Part shown: positions 13,003 to 24,482 of the stretch, piece by piece
Numbering within the stretch: the first letter of the stretch is position 1
How the letters are laid out: every line of letters begins with the position of its first letter
NCBI GenBank assembly: GCA_964036295.1
Contig: OZ038467.1
Span: 2,671,501 to 2,735,500, forward strand
Direction: 5' to 3'
Length of the DNA stretch: 64,000 bases
Origin: Plumapathes pennacea
Lineage: Eukaryota; Cnidaria; Anthozoa; Antipatharia; Myriopathidae
Notes under the pieces: generated by a model
What the model was told of the DNA's origin: nothing
What the model saw: the letters and a program-made list of their open reading frames with translations, nothing else
Databases searched by the model: none
Program-made: the position numbers and the translations under genes

Positions 13003-16000
13003 CCTCGCCACTCTCTGCCAAGTAAGTTTGCTCCTCTGTCGACTGAACACAACCGAACCAGAACTAATCTCAGTACTTCTACGAGATGATGAAATAAAAG
13101 CAGTAGATTTCCACTGTGCCGCGTCGCAACGCTTCACCTGATTGGTTGACGACAGTGGGGAGACACATGAAGTGACCAATAAGAAGGTCAGATTTGTCAC
13201 ACCCCCAAGTCTTTATTATATCCGTTTCCGACTTTACGTAAGGACATTTCCGGTGCAAGCAAAAACCCGAACGACCGGGCTCCAGCGGCAACGAACTCGT
13301 TTTGTCGACCACCCATAACGTAAAAACGAATCGTCGCAACAGCTTATGAAGAAGTACCACACAAAAACGAAAGGGCCTTTTTGCTCTTCACAATGGTTCA
13401 GTGTTGTTTGCAAAACACAGACAGTTGTTAGCCAAATTTACATATTTCATGCACGCTCTCTTGCACGCTTTCACGTGCAGTGGAAACGTGCCGGTCTGCA
13501 CTCATATTGCTTTGACGCGAAGAGGTTCAACAAGATGGCAAAGCAAACAAGCCTCTTTTATCATTATATCATTACCAAATTAGTTTAGAATGAAAGACGA
13601 TGTGAATGCAGCAGCAAACCCGGCTTGGTCCCCCACCCGGTCCCCCATGAGTGGATCCCGGAATGGATGTTCCCCCTCTCCTCTACTCTACTGATTTCCT
13701 GATTTGAAACGTTGCAGGAAACCGCATGCTGAACTTATTAACTTAAGCCCACAGTCAGCTCAAAACAACCGATTCAACCGCTCCCATAGATTATTTTAAA
13801 GGCCATAATTCACTACCTTGACCCTTCAAGGACTTCAAGGTGTGGGGTGAAAGACGAACTTAAAACGGATCTGAACAAGGGAAATTGATCTTATTACGAA
13901 GTATCTTGTTGCAGAATCGCGTGAACGGAGCGGTGCAGTATGTAGCCCCGAAATTCCGCACTTACGGACAACCCGACATTTAGTACTCCTGAACTGAAGC
14001 CGGTTTGCCTGAATGGCTACAGAGCTCTCAGTGAACACGATGGAGGCTTCTAGCCTTGAAGAACAAATAAACTCTGTGATTGATTATTGGCTTGTTTTGC
14101 TAGTGATGACTGCTTGGAATTGATATAAAAAGCTTAGCGGCCTGCTAAGGTAATTTCTTGAAAGTCTTAGGCAAAGAAAACATAAGGCTTTCAGCTACTC
14201 TAGTTTCACTGAGAAAGCTGTCAGGTTTCTCCCGAGGATCGCCAATAAAAGCGGCAGTGAACTACCGGCCCTAAGTGAGATCCAGCTTTGACTGACACAA
14301 TCACTTTCAAATACTGCGGCTTTCTTGACTGAATAATCGCTTGCAGAGTAACGGAACTACAAGTAAGCCTATGTGTTGCACGTCATATCCTATACCTACT
14401 CAATGTTTTAATGCCCGGTCCGGTTTCCTGAAGGGTGGCAGGTTACCGGAGGTTAAAATCAATAAAAAAGCACAAACGGTGGTCGCGGTCGCTAACGAGA
14501 GGTTTTACTTGTAGGAATCTGACTGAGACCAATCGATATTTTGATTAGGTGCCGCTTATGGGGAGAGTGGTCACTCGGGTGCACTTTCCACTGCATCGGC
14601 TAAACGGATGACCCTGAAACGAGGAATGGTGGAATGTAGCCATTCCTCGAGGATCGCTCGATCACACTGACAACAAAATAGACTACGTCAGTGTAACTAT
14701 TTCCCATAACAAAATTCATCATTTTTCTATATCCTTTCTTAAAGAGACACACCCATATTGAGGCCATGCTTACACTTCGGACCCTTACAGCCTATAATGC
14801 CATCGGCTACGTGTCTCCGGGCTGACTCAGCAGTTCGAGTGTGTCAAGTGTGGAGAGGAAGCTTGTATGCGAGTACTTCGTTTCAAGTTCCGTATAAGCT
14901 TCCTGTAGCTGTTAAAGTGGCCGAACCATGCATGCACGCAATGCGAAAAAGAGTTGTGTCATTTCCTCTTGCTACACGTTTTCATTGACTTGATCCAGCC
15001 GTTTGTCGTACAGGTTGGCTCACCGGGCACAAACTAAAATTTCCCAAACGTGTTTAATAAGAAATTGTGTGAGCAAATGCAATGAGAATCGATAGTTCAC
15101 TGATCACAATGAACCAGTCTTGGTCAGAGAGTTAAGCAAGTTGAAAGGAAATCATGCACTATCCGGGACGGGAGTCTGAACTGCTAAATCCTGTTCATCA
15201 ATTTATTCTTTAGAACTGTAAACAAAATACTTCAAAGCATATCACGTTACGACGAGTAGTCCGGATTAGTCTGCTACAGTTTAATCGGCAACAGTCTACC
15301 ACGCACTAAACTTACTGAGCGCTCGTTGGTTAGCGGGCTGGCACGGGGTGGGGCACAGGCTTCGTTCACATGTGGGAACAAACTTTTCGAGGCACGACCA
15401 GAACAAGATCAAAGCGGTGCGTAGAGCATCTTAAGCCCGATGACCACGGAAGTTGAACAGAAAGTGCTGTCACTACAGCGCGAGGTGACTCAGCAAGGAC
15501 AGAATGCCCAGGACACAATTCCAGCTGCGTCCGCGTGCCATCGATATTAACGTTGAATTTAAACTCAAGGCACTGAAAGTTTCGCTGTACGAATACAGCA
15601 TGCGTTCTCCGCCACGTGTTATAGAGACTTTAAATATTAATGTACACTTAAATCAATATTTAAATACATACCGACTGACCACCGATGCTTTATACTCCGG
15701 ACTTGAATGCAGTAAACTGTTCAAGCTCTGTTAAACCGACTCCGTACACTGTCGCAATGCGTTGGGCGCAGTAACTTCAGTTTAGGCGGAGTGACGAATG
15801 TATGGTGACGACGCTCGTAAATCTATGTTGGTCCAGTGCTTTTTCCGCAGTGGAGTGACGGTATCAATATCGTCTGTGGTTGACTAACTATGTAACCCGG
15901 CCAATATTTTATGCATTGTATTTGTCCAATGACTTGGAAAAAAGTTAACAAAAAAACTGTTCGTGAAGGAGCAACATAAACGTAAAACAACAAACTTTTT

Positions 16001-16866
16001 TGCGGGCATAAGTCAGAACATTATTTTCCTCTTTACATCCGCACGCACCTATAGTATGACGCAAATTCTGAAACATTCATTATGCGAAGTCCCACACTGC
16101 AACGCGAGATTGAAGCATGACGTGACTGATCAAGGCGAGCAACACTCAAGCGTTTATATTTTTATTCTGCACTACCTATTTTACTGGTTCTTCTCTGTGG
16201 TCCGAGTAAATGGACGAGTAAATTAACAAAATAATAAAGTTCGTTCAGCGATGCGGGTTCTGAGTCAGCTATACTTGAGTGTATTTTATTTGACAGTTTT
16301 TCAAAAGTTATAAAAATTATGAGATTTCTGGGTTTACTAAAGTAATCTCTTTTTTGTTTCTTAGAATTTTTCGGCGATTATCCCTTTCAGTCGAGAATGA
16401 ATGTTTTGAAGCTTCCTCGTTTCCAGTCTCATGGTCTCCATGCTCTAAGAGGCCTGGGAATAAGGACGGTACCATCACGTCCTCACTCCAACAAGAAATG
16501 CTATCATGATGACTCAAGTTCTCTGGCAAGCTGCCTATTGGCTGAATAAGAGCTTAACTGAACCTCAACGGCAGATTATCGAGGAGGGACACAACTAAAA
16601 AGAAAATATCTCAATCTTAAAATTGTGCTCATGAGACACGCAAACTTCTCTTCTCAAGATCACTGAGTGAATAAATGCAGCAGCAATCGCTAAGCTACTT
16701 TATTATCGAGGACTAAGCTACTTATTGGTAATGAATAAAACCAAGGCCATCACCTTTAGATTATTGTTGCGTGTAGTTTCCCTAACTGCTGGTGGCCCGC
16801 ATAGTGTACCGTAGGGCGCGCCTATAACTGACGATCAGTAAAGAAAAAAGCTGTGTCATTATTTCC

Positions 16867-16909
<43 letters not shown>

Positions 16910-17639
16910 CCAACCATCCGGTGTACGTGTAGTAAGCTCAGAGTGTGACCAACGCTAAACTCCAAATCATTAGAACTCAGAAATTACGATCGCGAGGTGG
17001 GGGGTAACTTGCACTGTCATCTGAAATGTCACGTCCGATCCGCTGTAAACACAGCAACAAAAATTCCGCCTGGATCCCATGCCCCACTCACCATAATTGG
17101 TTTCATGTAGTATAGATCAGTTGTTTCTTTCCTTTTTCTTTTTTCTTTTTTTTTTTTTTCACGTTTGCTAAAGCTACAATAATTTTTTCGTCGCGTTCTA
17201 TGACTGCGCACTTTGACAAACTTGGGATTAAAATAATCTGCGAGGTGACCTCTGATAACAGTCAATATTGTCCGTTCTTGTGTACGGGAGGCCGTTTTTT
17301 CGTGACGCAGTGGATTCATATTATGCATACCTGTCAAAAATCTGTTGCTTGTCTGCGGCTCGTTTCAGCTCGCGATTACATGGAGCGAGTCAGCCCTCGC
17401 GGTTCGGGCTGGACTGAATGCGAAACGGGCTTCCCATTGCTGCTGTAAGTTTTGGAAGTCCCTTGTCTCACAGTTTTGTATTGAGTTTTATTTAATCGGC
17501 ATTGAAATATAGGTTTCGATATTTCCAACAGGTCTTCGAGATTGCCATGGTGTATTGTCCCCGAGCTAAGCGAGGGTAATAATCACGACGTTAATGCAGC
17601 AAAATTGCCCTATTTGAAGACTCCAAACGGGTCGCCATC

Positions 17640-18362
17640 TCGATATAAGTTTTTTCGTGTGTCTGTTTGTCTGGGTTGTGCCTAAATTGTACCAACGGGA
17701 AGGACAGCCGCGCAAGACTGAAAACGAGTTTAGACCCGATCGCCTCACGACTGAGAATCGGACGATGTCGGTAAATCCAAGATGGCTGTCTTCTGTGTAT
17801 TTCATCGAACGTTGAAATTAACAAGCCTTATCGAGTTAAGTGAAATAACATCGCTTCTTTTCATCATAGTTCAGACAATTATAATACATATTGAACCTCG
17901 TGGCGAACTAAACTGTAGAAAATGTGTAAACGGTGTAATCGTGTCGTAGGACAGAGTGAAATAACTCGACTATTTTAGTCGAGGATCATTTTAAGTGAAG
18001 AGCAAGTGTATCTTCAATAAAATCAAGTGGCATCTCTTCCTTTGATGACGATTTAGACAACTGAGGCGAACTAAACTGTGCGGAAAATGTGATGTGTCCT
18101 TCCCGCTGGTACGATGGAGTTCGATCGTACCAGCGGGAAGGACAGCGGGAAATAACCAGACTATCTTTAACCGTATCTTCAGTCAAGGATATACAGAGTA
18201 AAATGTACCATCGGAAACTCAAGTAGAATTACTTGACTGAATTATATTTGACACAAAATGAGCCTCACAGTGAAGCAGGGTATATAGTAAAGTGTGGTGT
18301 CCTTCCCGCTGGAACGCTGTATTTGGATCGTACCAGCTGGAAGGACAGAGTGAAATAACTCA
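17640..18362. repeat. tandem degenerate hairpin repeat array
   Basis: The word ACCAGCGGGAAGGACAG, or close variants, recurs at about 17691, 18129 and 18333, twice preceded by its reverse complement so that hairpins form. The best is 18096-18114 with 18125-18143: two perfect 19-base arms around a 10-base loop. Each unit is followed by a version of AGTGAAATAACTCGAC, also seen near 17950. Units are about 170-200 bases apart. There are no ORFs. The family was not recognised. Confidence 0.75.
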
Positions 18363-20720
18363 ATTACTTCACAGGCTCTTAGAAAGACTATCATCTTATA
18401 AAAGGAGAGATAGACCCCGAGATAGACAGACAGACAAGCAGGCAGCAGACAACTTCATTAATATTTATTATATGTGCATTTCTCATAATGTTTTTGATTG
18501 GTGTGATGTACATTGGCTTTCAGGAAGAGTAGTGCACAGCAATATTATAATTTGACAGCAAACTGCCTTTTTATATATGAAGAGACAGATGCACACACCA
18601 ATATTTCTTACAATGGCAAATATAATGCACACGAATTGTTAGCAGATTAGAAGTATTTATACCTGCCTTGTGAGCACTTTCTTTCATAGGCATTGCCTAA
18701 AATAATATAGCTGGTTTTAGTTCAAATTGCTCAGTTGGTTTGATTTACATAGTGATGGTACATATAGAGCATCCCTTTCATACTTGGGTATATATTAACA
18801 TTATAAGTGTGTCTTATTTTTTTCTTTCAAGAATAACTGTATCAAATGCTGTAATCTGACATGCGGTGATTGCAGCGAGAATCGTTCACAAGCCCTGTGA
18901 AGTATGACTAGGTCGGAAACCCGTGTATAATTTGAAGTAACCCGTTCAAGTTTTGTTTGATTCTGGGAGAAATCATGCAGTTTTGAGCGGGTTCGCATAC
19001 AAAACAATTCGATCCATTAAATATGCATGCCTAGAGTAAAAAGAATTGCACAGGAAGCCTATTTAATTGTACTGCCTATGAATTCAAAAATGGAAAATCA
19101 GTGTTCCTTTTTTCCCGTACTACGGCGGCCGACCAACTTCAAATGTTAGTAATAAATTTTGAGAACGTTGCTTGGCAGACTGTATGAATTAATTTGACGT
19201 GCCGACCGTGGGAAATACGTACTTCGTCATGCAATCGACTCTTTTCTTTTTCAACGCAAAAGTAGAACACACGCCATTCTTTTTCTCCTTCCTTTGCGTA
19301 TAGCACTTGACTTCGAAGAAAAGATTGAGTCAACATTTTGGTAAAACAAAGGCTGCTCTTGTTGAGCAGAACCAAAGTATCAAAGGCAAAGTCCAATCAA
19401 TGGCAGAGCGAGGGGTATCTGCGATTATCGTATTTCTAGTAATTATTTCGATCTCTTTCGAAAAACTTTCAATACATAAATGCGGCATTTGCGCATGAGT
19501 GTCCTGCTAGCCTGTAATAGTGCTGGCCCGGTTGCGCAGTTGTTTTTTGGTGTGAGTCACAGCCATATAGTTTACCGGGATCTCGGCAAACCTGGCCCTC
19601 CCGCATAAAGATTTAGAACCTCTGAGGAAGTTTGGCACTAAACTATGTTGGCATTCAGTCCCTTGATACTGACGTCGATAACAAAAAAAAAAAAAAAAAA
19701 AAAAAAGATTCATAGAGCCAGTTGGCGCATATTCATTGAGACGGTGGACCAACTAAAGACAATTTCAAGACAAAATTACACCGAATGTGCTATATGAGTA
19801 GGCATCTTTATAGATGTAAGTTTGTGGGCGAGTCGGACATTATAAGTGAAGCACTGGTTCGGATTGTACTTGACTATAAATTTGAAATGATGAACTGATA
19901 TCTATTTTATTTGTCAATGGTTTCATCAATACTGAATTTAATTAGTAGGCCTCAGATCAGAGCTCCACGTATGATTTTCTATACACTGCAAACATGCAGC
20001 TGTAGCAGTATGGCTCAGTGCCTTAACTTTGTATATAAATTTCTAATGCATACTTGATAGTTATGTTTGATCAGGTTTACTATATTTTAGGGCAGTTTCC
20101 GGACTGACTGTGATTAAAACTAGGGAGTCTGGTTCTTCCTGTGACGCACAATGGCCACAATAGGCCTATCAGGAGGCTTCTCAGTAAAGAGCCGACTGGG
20201 CTGTAATCAATCAGTGTCTAGAATTAACCAATCATTACCGTACTCTAAAAGTATCGGTTTCAACGCATCAACAAGTACATCACAAAAGCAGTGTTTTCGT
20301 ACATAATTTATTAACCTATAGAAAGATGCGAATTCCGGCGACATTTAGACTTTGCGTTTAGTGCAATTGCGCCAGTCTTGGTGTTTCTTTTTCCATTTCT
20401 ATGCAGTTTTGCGACTTGTGTTTAGATTTACAATAAATCTTATCATCCATGCTCAGCTGCACTTCGTCTGTACATCATGCAAATATATTGGACAAAGGTT
20501 GGGCGCCCAAGTTGGCTAGTCGCAGTACTTTTAAGTGATATATGCTAAGTGTAGATTTCGTGTGATGAACAAGTGCAGGAGAACGAAAGCAATAATTATT
20601 ACTGCAGAGAAACAAAAGAGTACAATATGACAGCTAACAGGCCACTATTAATGAACTGCCAAGTAGAACAACATCCGGCCAAAGTTATGAACACTTGGTA
20701 TTCAGCATCTAGTGACCAAG

Positions 20721-20748
20721 AAGCGACAGCACTTGAGTGCTGTCGCTT
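20721..20748. repeat. 28-base perfect palindrome
   Basis: The sequence is AAGCGACAGCACT, then TG, then AGTGCTGTCGCTT: two perfect 13-base arms around two bases. It could extrude as a cruciform or be a dimeric protein-binding site, but no other context supports a function. Confidence 0.9.
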
Positions 20749-21534
20749 ACTCACCAGTAAATTCAGCCATACGCTAGAGGGGATGCACCGTATTGTTGTG
20801 TCAAGACCTCTTCTGTGTAGATATTTTCTCACAGGGAACCGAACGATTTTAGGAGCTACCACTTTGAGGGCGAGGGTCGAAAAAATCAGCGTTGTCAGTA
20901 ATGACAGTACCTTTGCATTGAGACACCTAGTAACTTACTTTGAGTGCTTCGGCTTGTGTCCTTCGTCCTTCTTCGACATGACGCCTCACCGATGCGCAGT
21001 TCACGTTACTGGACACAGAAACAACACACGCACGACATTTTATGCACGGCAGTTGTCGTGTTCTGTCACGTTCGGCCAGTCAGTGACGTCAACCGGATAT
21101 ACACCCCTCGGGCGATGCTGGTGTGGTGTCGAATAAACACATCACATAAGGTCATACAAACTGTCTTCTTTGTTGATTTATCTTGCTTGGTTGAAGTTTC
21201 ATGGGCGCAAGTTCCCTCTCTTCTTGTTTATCTTTGGAGTTGCACTCGCTGGCACTCTGCGATAGAGACTTGCTGTTTGGTTTGTCCGGCTCGGCGGAAA
21301 CGATAAAACAACTATACTATAGAATTCAAACAATGACAAAAAAACAACTGTATTTATAGCTCTGAAGTTTAATGGGATGAAAATTGACAGATGTAAGAAA
21401 CAAAAGAACAAAACAAAAATATAAATAACCTGTATAAAACAGTGTGCTTCCCACTTCTTGTGTTCCGCAACTTTACATACGGGCCACAGATTCTGATTCA
21501 AAGATGGCTGCGAAAAACGATGGAAATATCCTGG

Positions 21535-21639
21535 TCCCAGAGGTTTTCTAATCCTCCGAGCGGCGGAAATTGAGCCGCGCAGAGGCAAAAAGCCCGCTGC
21601 TTAATTTCCGCCGCTCGGAGGATTAGATAACCTCTGGGA
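21535..21639. mobile_element. hairpin MITE
   Basis: Inverted arms of about 37 bases start TCCCAGAGGTTTTCTAATCC and end AGATAACCTCTGGGA, with only one or two mismatches, around a roughly 30-base GC-rich loop. No ORF is present. It is a foldback-type non-autonomous element, family unknown. The arms are well preserved, so insertion may be fairly recent. Confidence 0.8.
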
Positions 21640-21979
21640 TGATGGAAGACACACACAAACAAAACCTAGTATGTCACATTAGGCATAAAACTTTTAAACG
21701 CCATTTTTGAATGCCTGGCCATGCAGTGGAAAGACTCTTCAATTGACTCATGGGGTGGGAAACAGAAAAAAGGAATGACCGGGATCTAATTTTTTCGCGT
21801 TGTCGCATGCAGTTACAGCGTGTCGCGACGCGTCCAGTGTGAAATGGCCTTTACTCTGAATCAGTACAAATGGACGTGATTCCGTGTGACATTGTGCCTT
21901 GGAACAACTGCTGAGCTGTTTCCGCAGTGTCAGAACTTCACATGTTCGGCCGCTGAGCCGGAAGCACTGCAGCAATCGG

Positions 21980-22030
21980 GGAGCCACGCCGGTCTGGTGG
22001 AAAACACGGAGTGCGGAGTATTGCGCAATA
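21980..22030. repeat. left arm of a long-range inverted repeat
   Basis: About 50 bases (including GGTCTGGTGGAAAACACGGA) recur inverted at about 24430-24482 with a handful of mismatches. The two arms flank the Helitron-like array. They may be ends of a larger host element into which the array was inserted. Confidence 0.7.
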
Positions 22031-22450
22031 TAGTGAAATTTAAAATAGAAACAAAGCTAAGAGACTGATGTCGATTTAAGTCAACTAGAAATCATTACTT
22101 GGGAAAATTACATTTAAGCTTCCCGACATTTAAGTGAGTTCACTCAATTACTGAATGAATTATCAGTTTGTTATTGTTTTATAATCCGTTTCCGCTGCTC
22201 GAAAGGGTGATAAATTCCTTGCATGCCTGTGTTATTTGTGGTTTTCGAACTCTATTCTCGAAAACTTTTATTCAATGTTAAACATGCCAATGTTATTTGT
22301 GGCTAGCTTTCATTCAATTAACGCTTTACTGCGGCTCTTTGAGCGTATAAGAGTGGGAGACGATAGAAAACAATGTGCATTTCCTGAATTTTAAATGAGA
22401 TTACAGTGTGTTTGTTGCAACTTTGTGTTTACAATTATTTCGAATTTCAA

Positions 22451-23105
22451 TCTCTATATAATAATACGCTTAGCAACCGCTGACCGCGGCTCATGTGTGT
22501 GTGTGTGTGTGTGTAACAAATTGATATAATTTCGACTGGTGACGTAACAAATTAAACCGGTAATTAGATAATGCGTGGTTTCAATTTCTGACGCAACCAA
22601 TGCTCGCGTACGATCGTTAGTCATAATTACTGTATCGTCAATTCGAATTGAATCAAGCAAGCAAACAAGCAAGCCAGAAATCTTCTCGACCGTAGCCTTT
22701 CCGAGGACGCGAATACTGAAGGTGAGAATTCCGTTTTAGTGTAGAAATAGGATTTCAGAGTGTCAACTGACTGGATGGCGGGGTGATGCTGCCGCATGTT
22801 CGAAAAACGGGAAGATTTTGATGTCGGACAATCGGTGGTTCGACGAGTCGAGTATGATCGAGTGGTACATGCACTGCAGGGACGTTTGTACTTTGAGGCG
22901 GTAAACTGCGTTTGAGATGCTCGAAATTGAATTCAAAAAGGAGAAAAGAAAGAAAAGAATTTCGAAAAACGGGGAGCTTTTGATGTCGATTGATCGGCAA
23001 TTCACCGAGTGGTACAGTCGAGTGCTTATGTACTACAGAGAGATTTTGATGTTAGGGTTAAAAAAAAGAAATCCCGATCCCCGTATTTTACGGGGGTCCC
23101 GCTAG
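22451..23105 (+). mobile_element. non-autonomous Helitron-like element, copy 1
   Basis: 655 bases. The 5' end is TCTCTATATAATAATACGC, preceded by A. The 3' end is a hairpin (CCCCGTATTTTACGGGGG), a short spacer and CTAG, followed by T. These are the hallmarks of canonical Helitrons: TC start, CTRR end, a hairpin about ten bases from the 3' end, and insertion between A and T. A (TG)n microsatellite sits about 45 bases from the 5' end. No Rep/helicase coding is present, so it would need an enzyme supplied from elsewhere. Copy 2 begins at the very next base. Confidence 0.85.
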
Positions 23106-23690
23106 TCTCTATATAATAATACGCTTAGCAACCGCTGACCGCGGCTCATGTGTGTGTGTGTGTGTGTGTGTGACAAATTGATATAATTTCGATTGGTGAC
23201 GTAACAAATTAAACCGGTAATTAGATAATGCGTGGTTTAAATTTCTGACGCAACAAATGCTCGCGTACTTGTTAGTCATAATTACTATATCATCAATTCG
23301 AATTAAATCGCCGGGAAAAGCAGGCCAGAAATCTTCTCGACCGCTGCCTTTCAACCAAGCCCACAGGACGCGATTACTGAAGGTGAGAATTCCGTTTGAG
23401 TTTAGAAAAAGAATTTCAGAGTGTCAACTGACTGGATGGCGGGGTGATGCTGCCGCATGTTCGAAAAACGGTAAGATTTGGATGTCGGACGATCGGTGGT
23501 TCGACGAGTCGAGTACGGTCGAGTGGTACATGCGCTACAGGAAAATTTGTATTTTGACGCGGTAAACAGTCGAATACGGTTGAAATTGAGTTCGAGATGC
23601 TCAAAATGGAATTCAAAAAGGAAAAAAAAGACAAAAAATATTAGGAAAAAAGAAATTCGATCACCCGGTCCCCGTATTTTACGGGGGTCC
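23106..23690 (+). mobile_element. non-autonomous Helitron-like element, copy 2
   Basis: Begins TCTCTATATA immediately after the CTAG of copy 1 (head-to-tail) and ends just after the 3' hairpin (GGGGGTCC), without CTAG. It is nearly identical to copy 4 at 56869-57518: translations over 72 codons (23416-23634 and 56931-57149) are the same. It carries its own (TG)n tract. Confidence 0.85.
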
Positions 23691-24426
23691 TGGCTCATGT
23701 GTGTGTGTGTGTGTGTGTAACAAATTGGTATAATTTCGATTTGTGACGCAACAAATTAAACCGGTAATTATATAATGCGTGATTTAAATTTCTAACGCAA
23801 CAATAATGCTCGCGTACTCGTTAGTCATAATTACTGTATCGTCAATTCGAATTGAATCAAGCAAGCAAACAAGAAAGCCAGAAATCTTCTCGACCGCAGC
23901 CTTTCCGAGGACGCGATTACTGAAGGTGAGAGTTCCGTTTGAGTTAAGAAGAAGGATTTCAGCTGTCAGGTGTCTGGATGGCGGGGTGATGCAGCCGCAT
24001 GTTCGTAAAACGGGAAGATTTTGATGTTGGACGATCGGTGGTTCGACGAGTCGAGTATGGTCGAGTGGTACATGCAACTACAGGGACGTATGTACTTTGA
24101 CCCGGTAGACTGTTTGAGATGCTCGAAATTGAATTCAAAAAGGAGAAGAGAAAGAAAAGAATTTCGAAAAACGGGAATATTTTGATGTCGATCGATCGGC
24201 GATTCACCGAGTGGTACATGTACTACAGAGAGATTTTGATGTCGATCAATCGGTGGTTCGACGAGTCGAGTACGGTTGAGTGGTAAAAGCACTACAGAAG
24301 TTTGTACTTGGACATTGCAAACTGCGTTCGAGATGCTCAAAATGGAATTCAAAACGGAAAAAAAAGACAGAAAAAATATTAGGAAAAATGAAATCCGATC
24401 CCCGTATTTTACGGGGGTCCCGCTAG
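23691..24426 (+). mobile_element. non-autonomous Helitron-like element, copy 3 (5' truncated)
   Basis: Lacks the first 40 or so bases of the family and joins copy 2 at GGCTCATGTGTG, just before the (TG)n tract. The 3' end is intact: hairpin CCCCGTATTTTACGGGGG, then CCCGCTAG followed by T. It is longer than copies 1 and 2 because an internal block with the words GATCGGCGATTCACCGAG and TCGGTGGTTCGACGAGTC is duplicated. Confidence 0.85.
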
Positions 24427-24429
24427 TTT

Positions 24430-24482
24430 CAATATATTACAACACTCCGCACTCCGCGTTTTCCACCAGACCAGCCACGCCG
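24430..24482. repeat. right arm of a long-range inverted repeat
   Basis: Reverse-complement partner of 21980-22030, starting four bases after the CTAG end of Helitron copy 3. Together the arms enclose about 2.4 kb that is mostly the Helitron-like array. Confidence 0.7.

Larger units (their letters stand above)
13003..22450. other. large gene-poor, repeat-rich stretch
   Basis: Nearly 9.5 kb with no coding gene I can support. Its upper edge at 13003 should hold the SMYD4 promoter and 5' UTR. I see a poly-T run (about 16870-16906), poly-A (about 19682-19706), hairpin repeats at 17.6-18.4 kb, a 28-base palindrome at 20721-20748 and a hairpin element at 21535-21639. The longest open frame (20573-21136, 187 codons) has no family motif and contains the palindrome. 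A small ORF starting ATGACCACGGAAG near 15440 reads like a possible first exon, but no clear donor follows. Confidence 0.5.

Noticed and set aside
20573..21136. 187-codon plus-strand ORF
   Set aside because: Longest open frame in the gene-poor block, but no family motif, irregular composition, overlap with a perfect palindrome and no splice context.
23402..23720. several 70-130 codon ORFs in 22.5-24.5 kb and 56.9-57.2 kb
   Set aside because: Their identity between copies comes from recent transposition, not protein conservation; no Rep, helicase or other domain is seen, and both strands are open.
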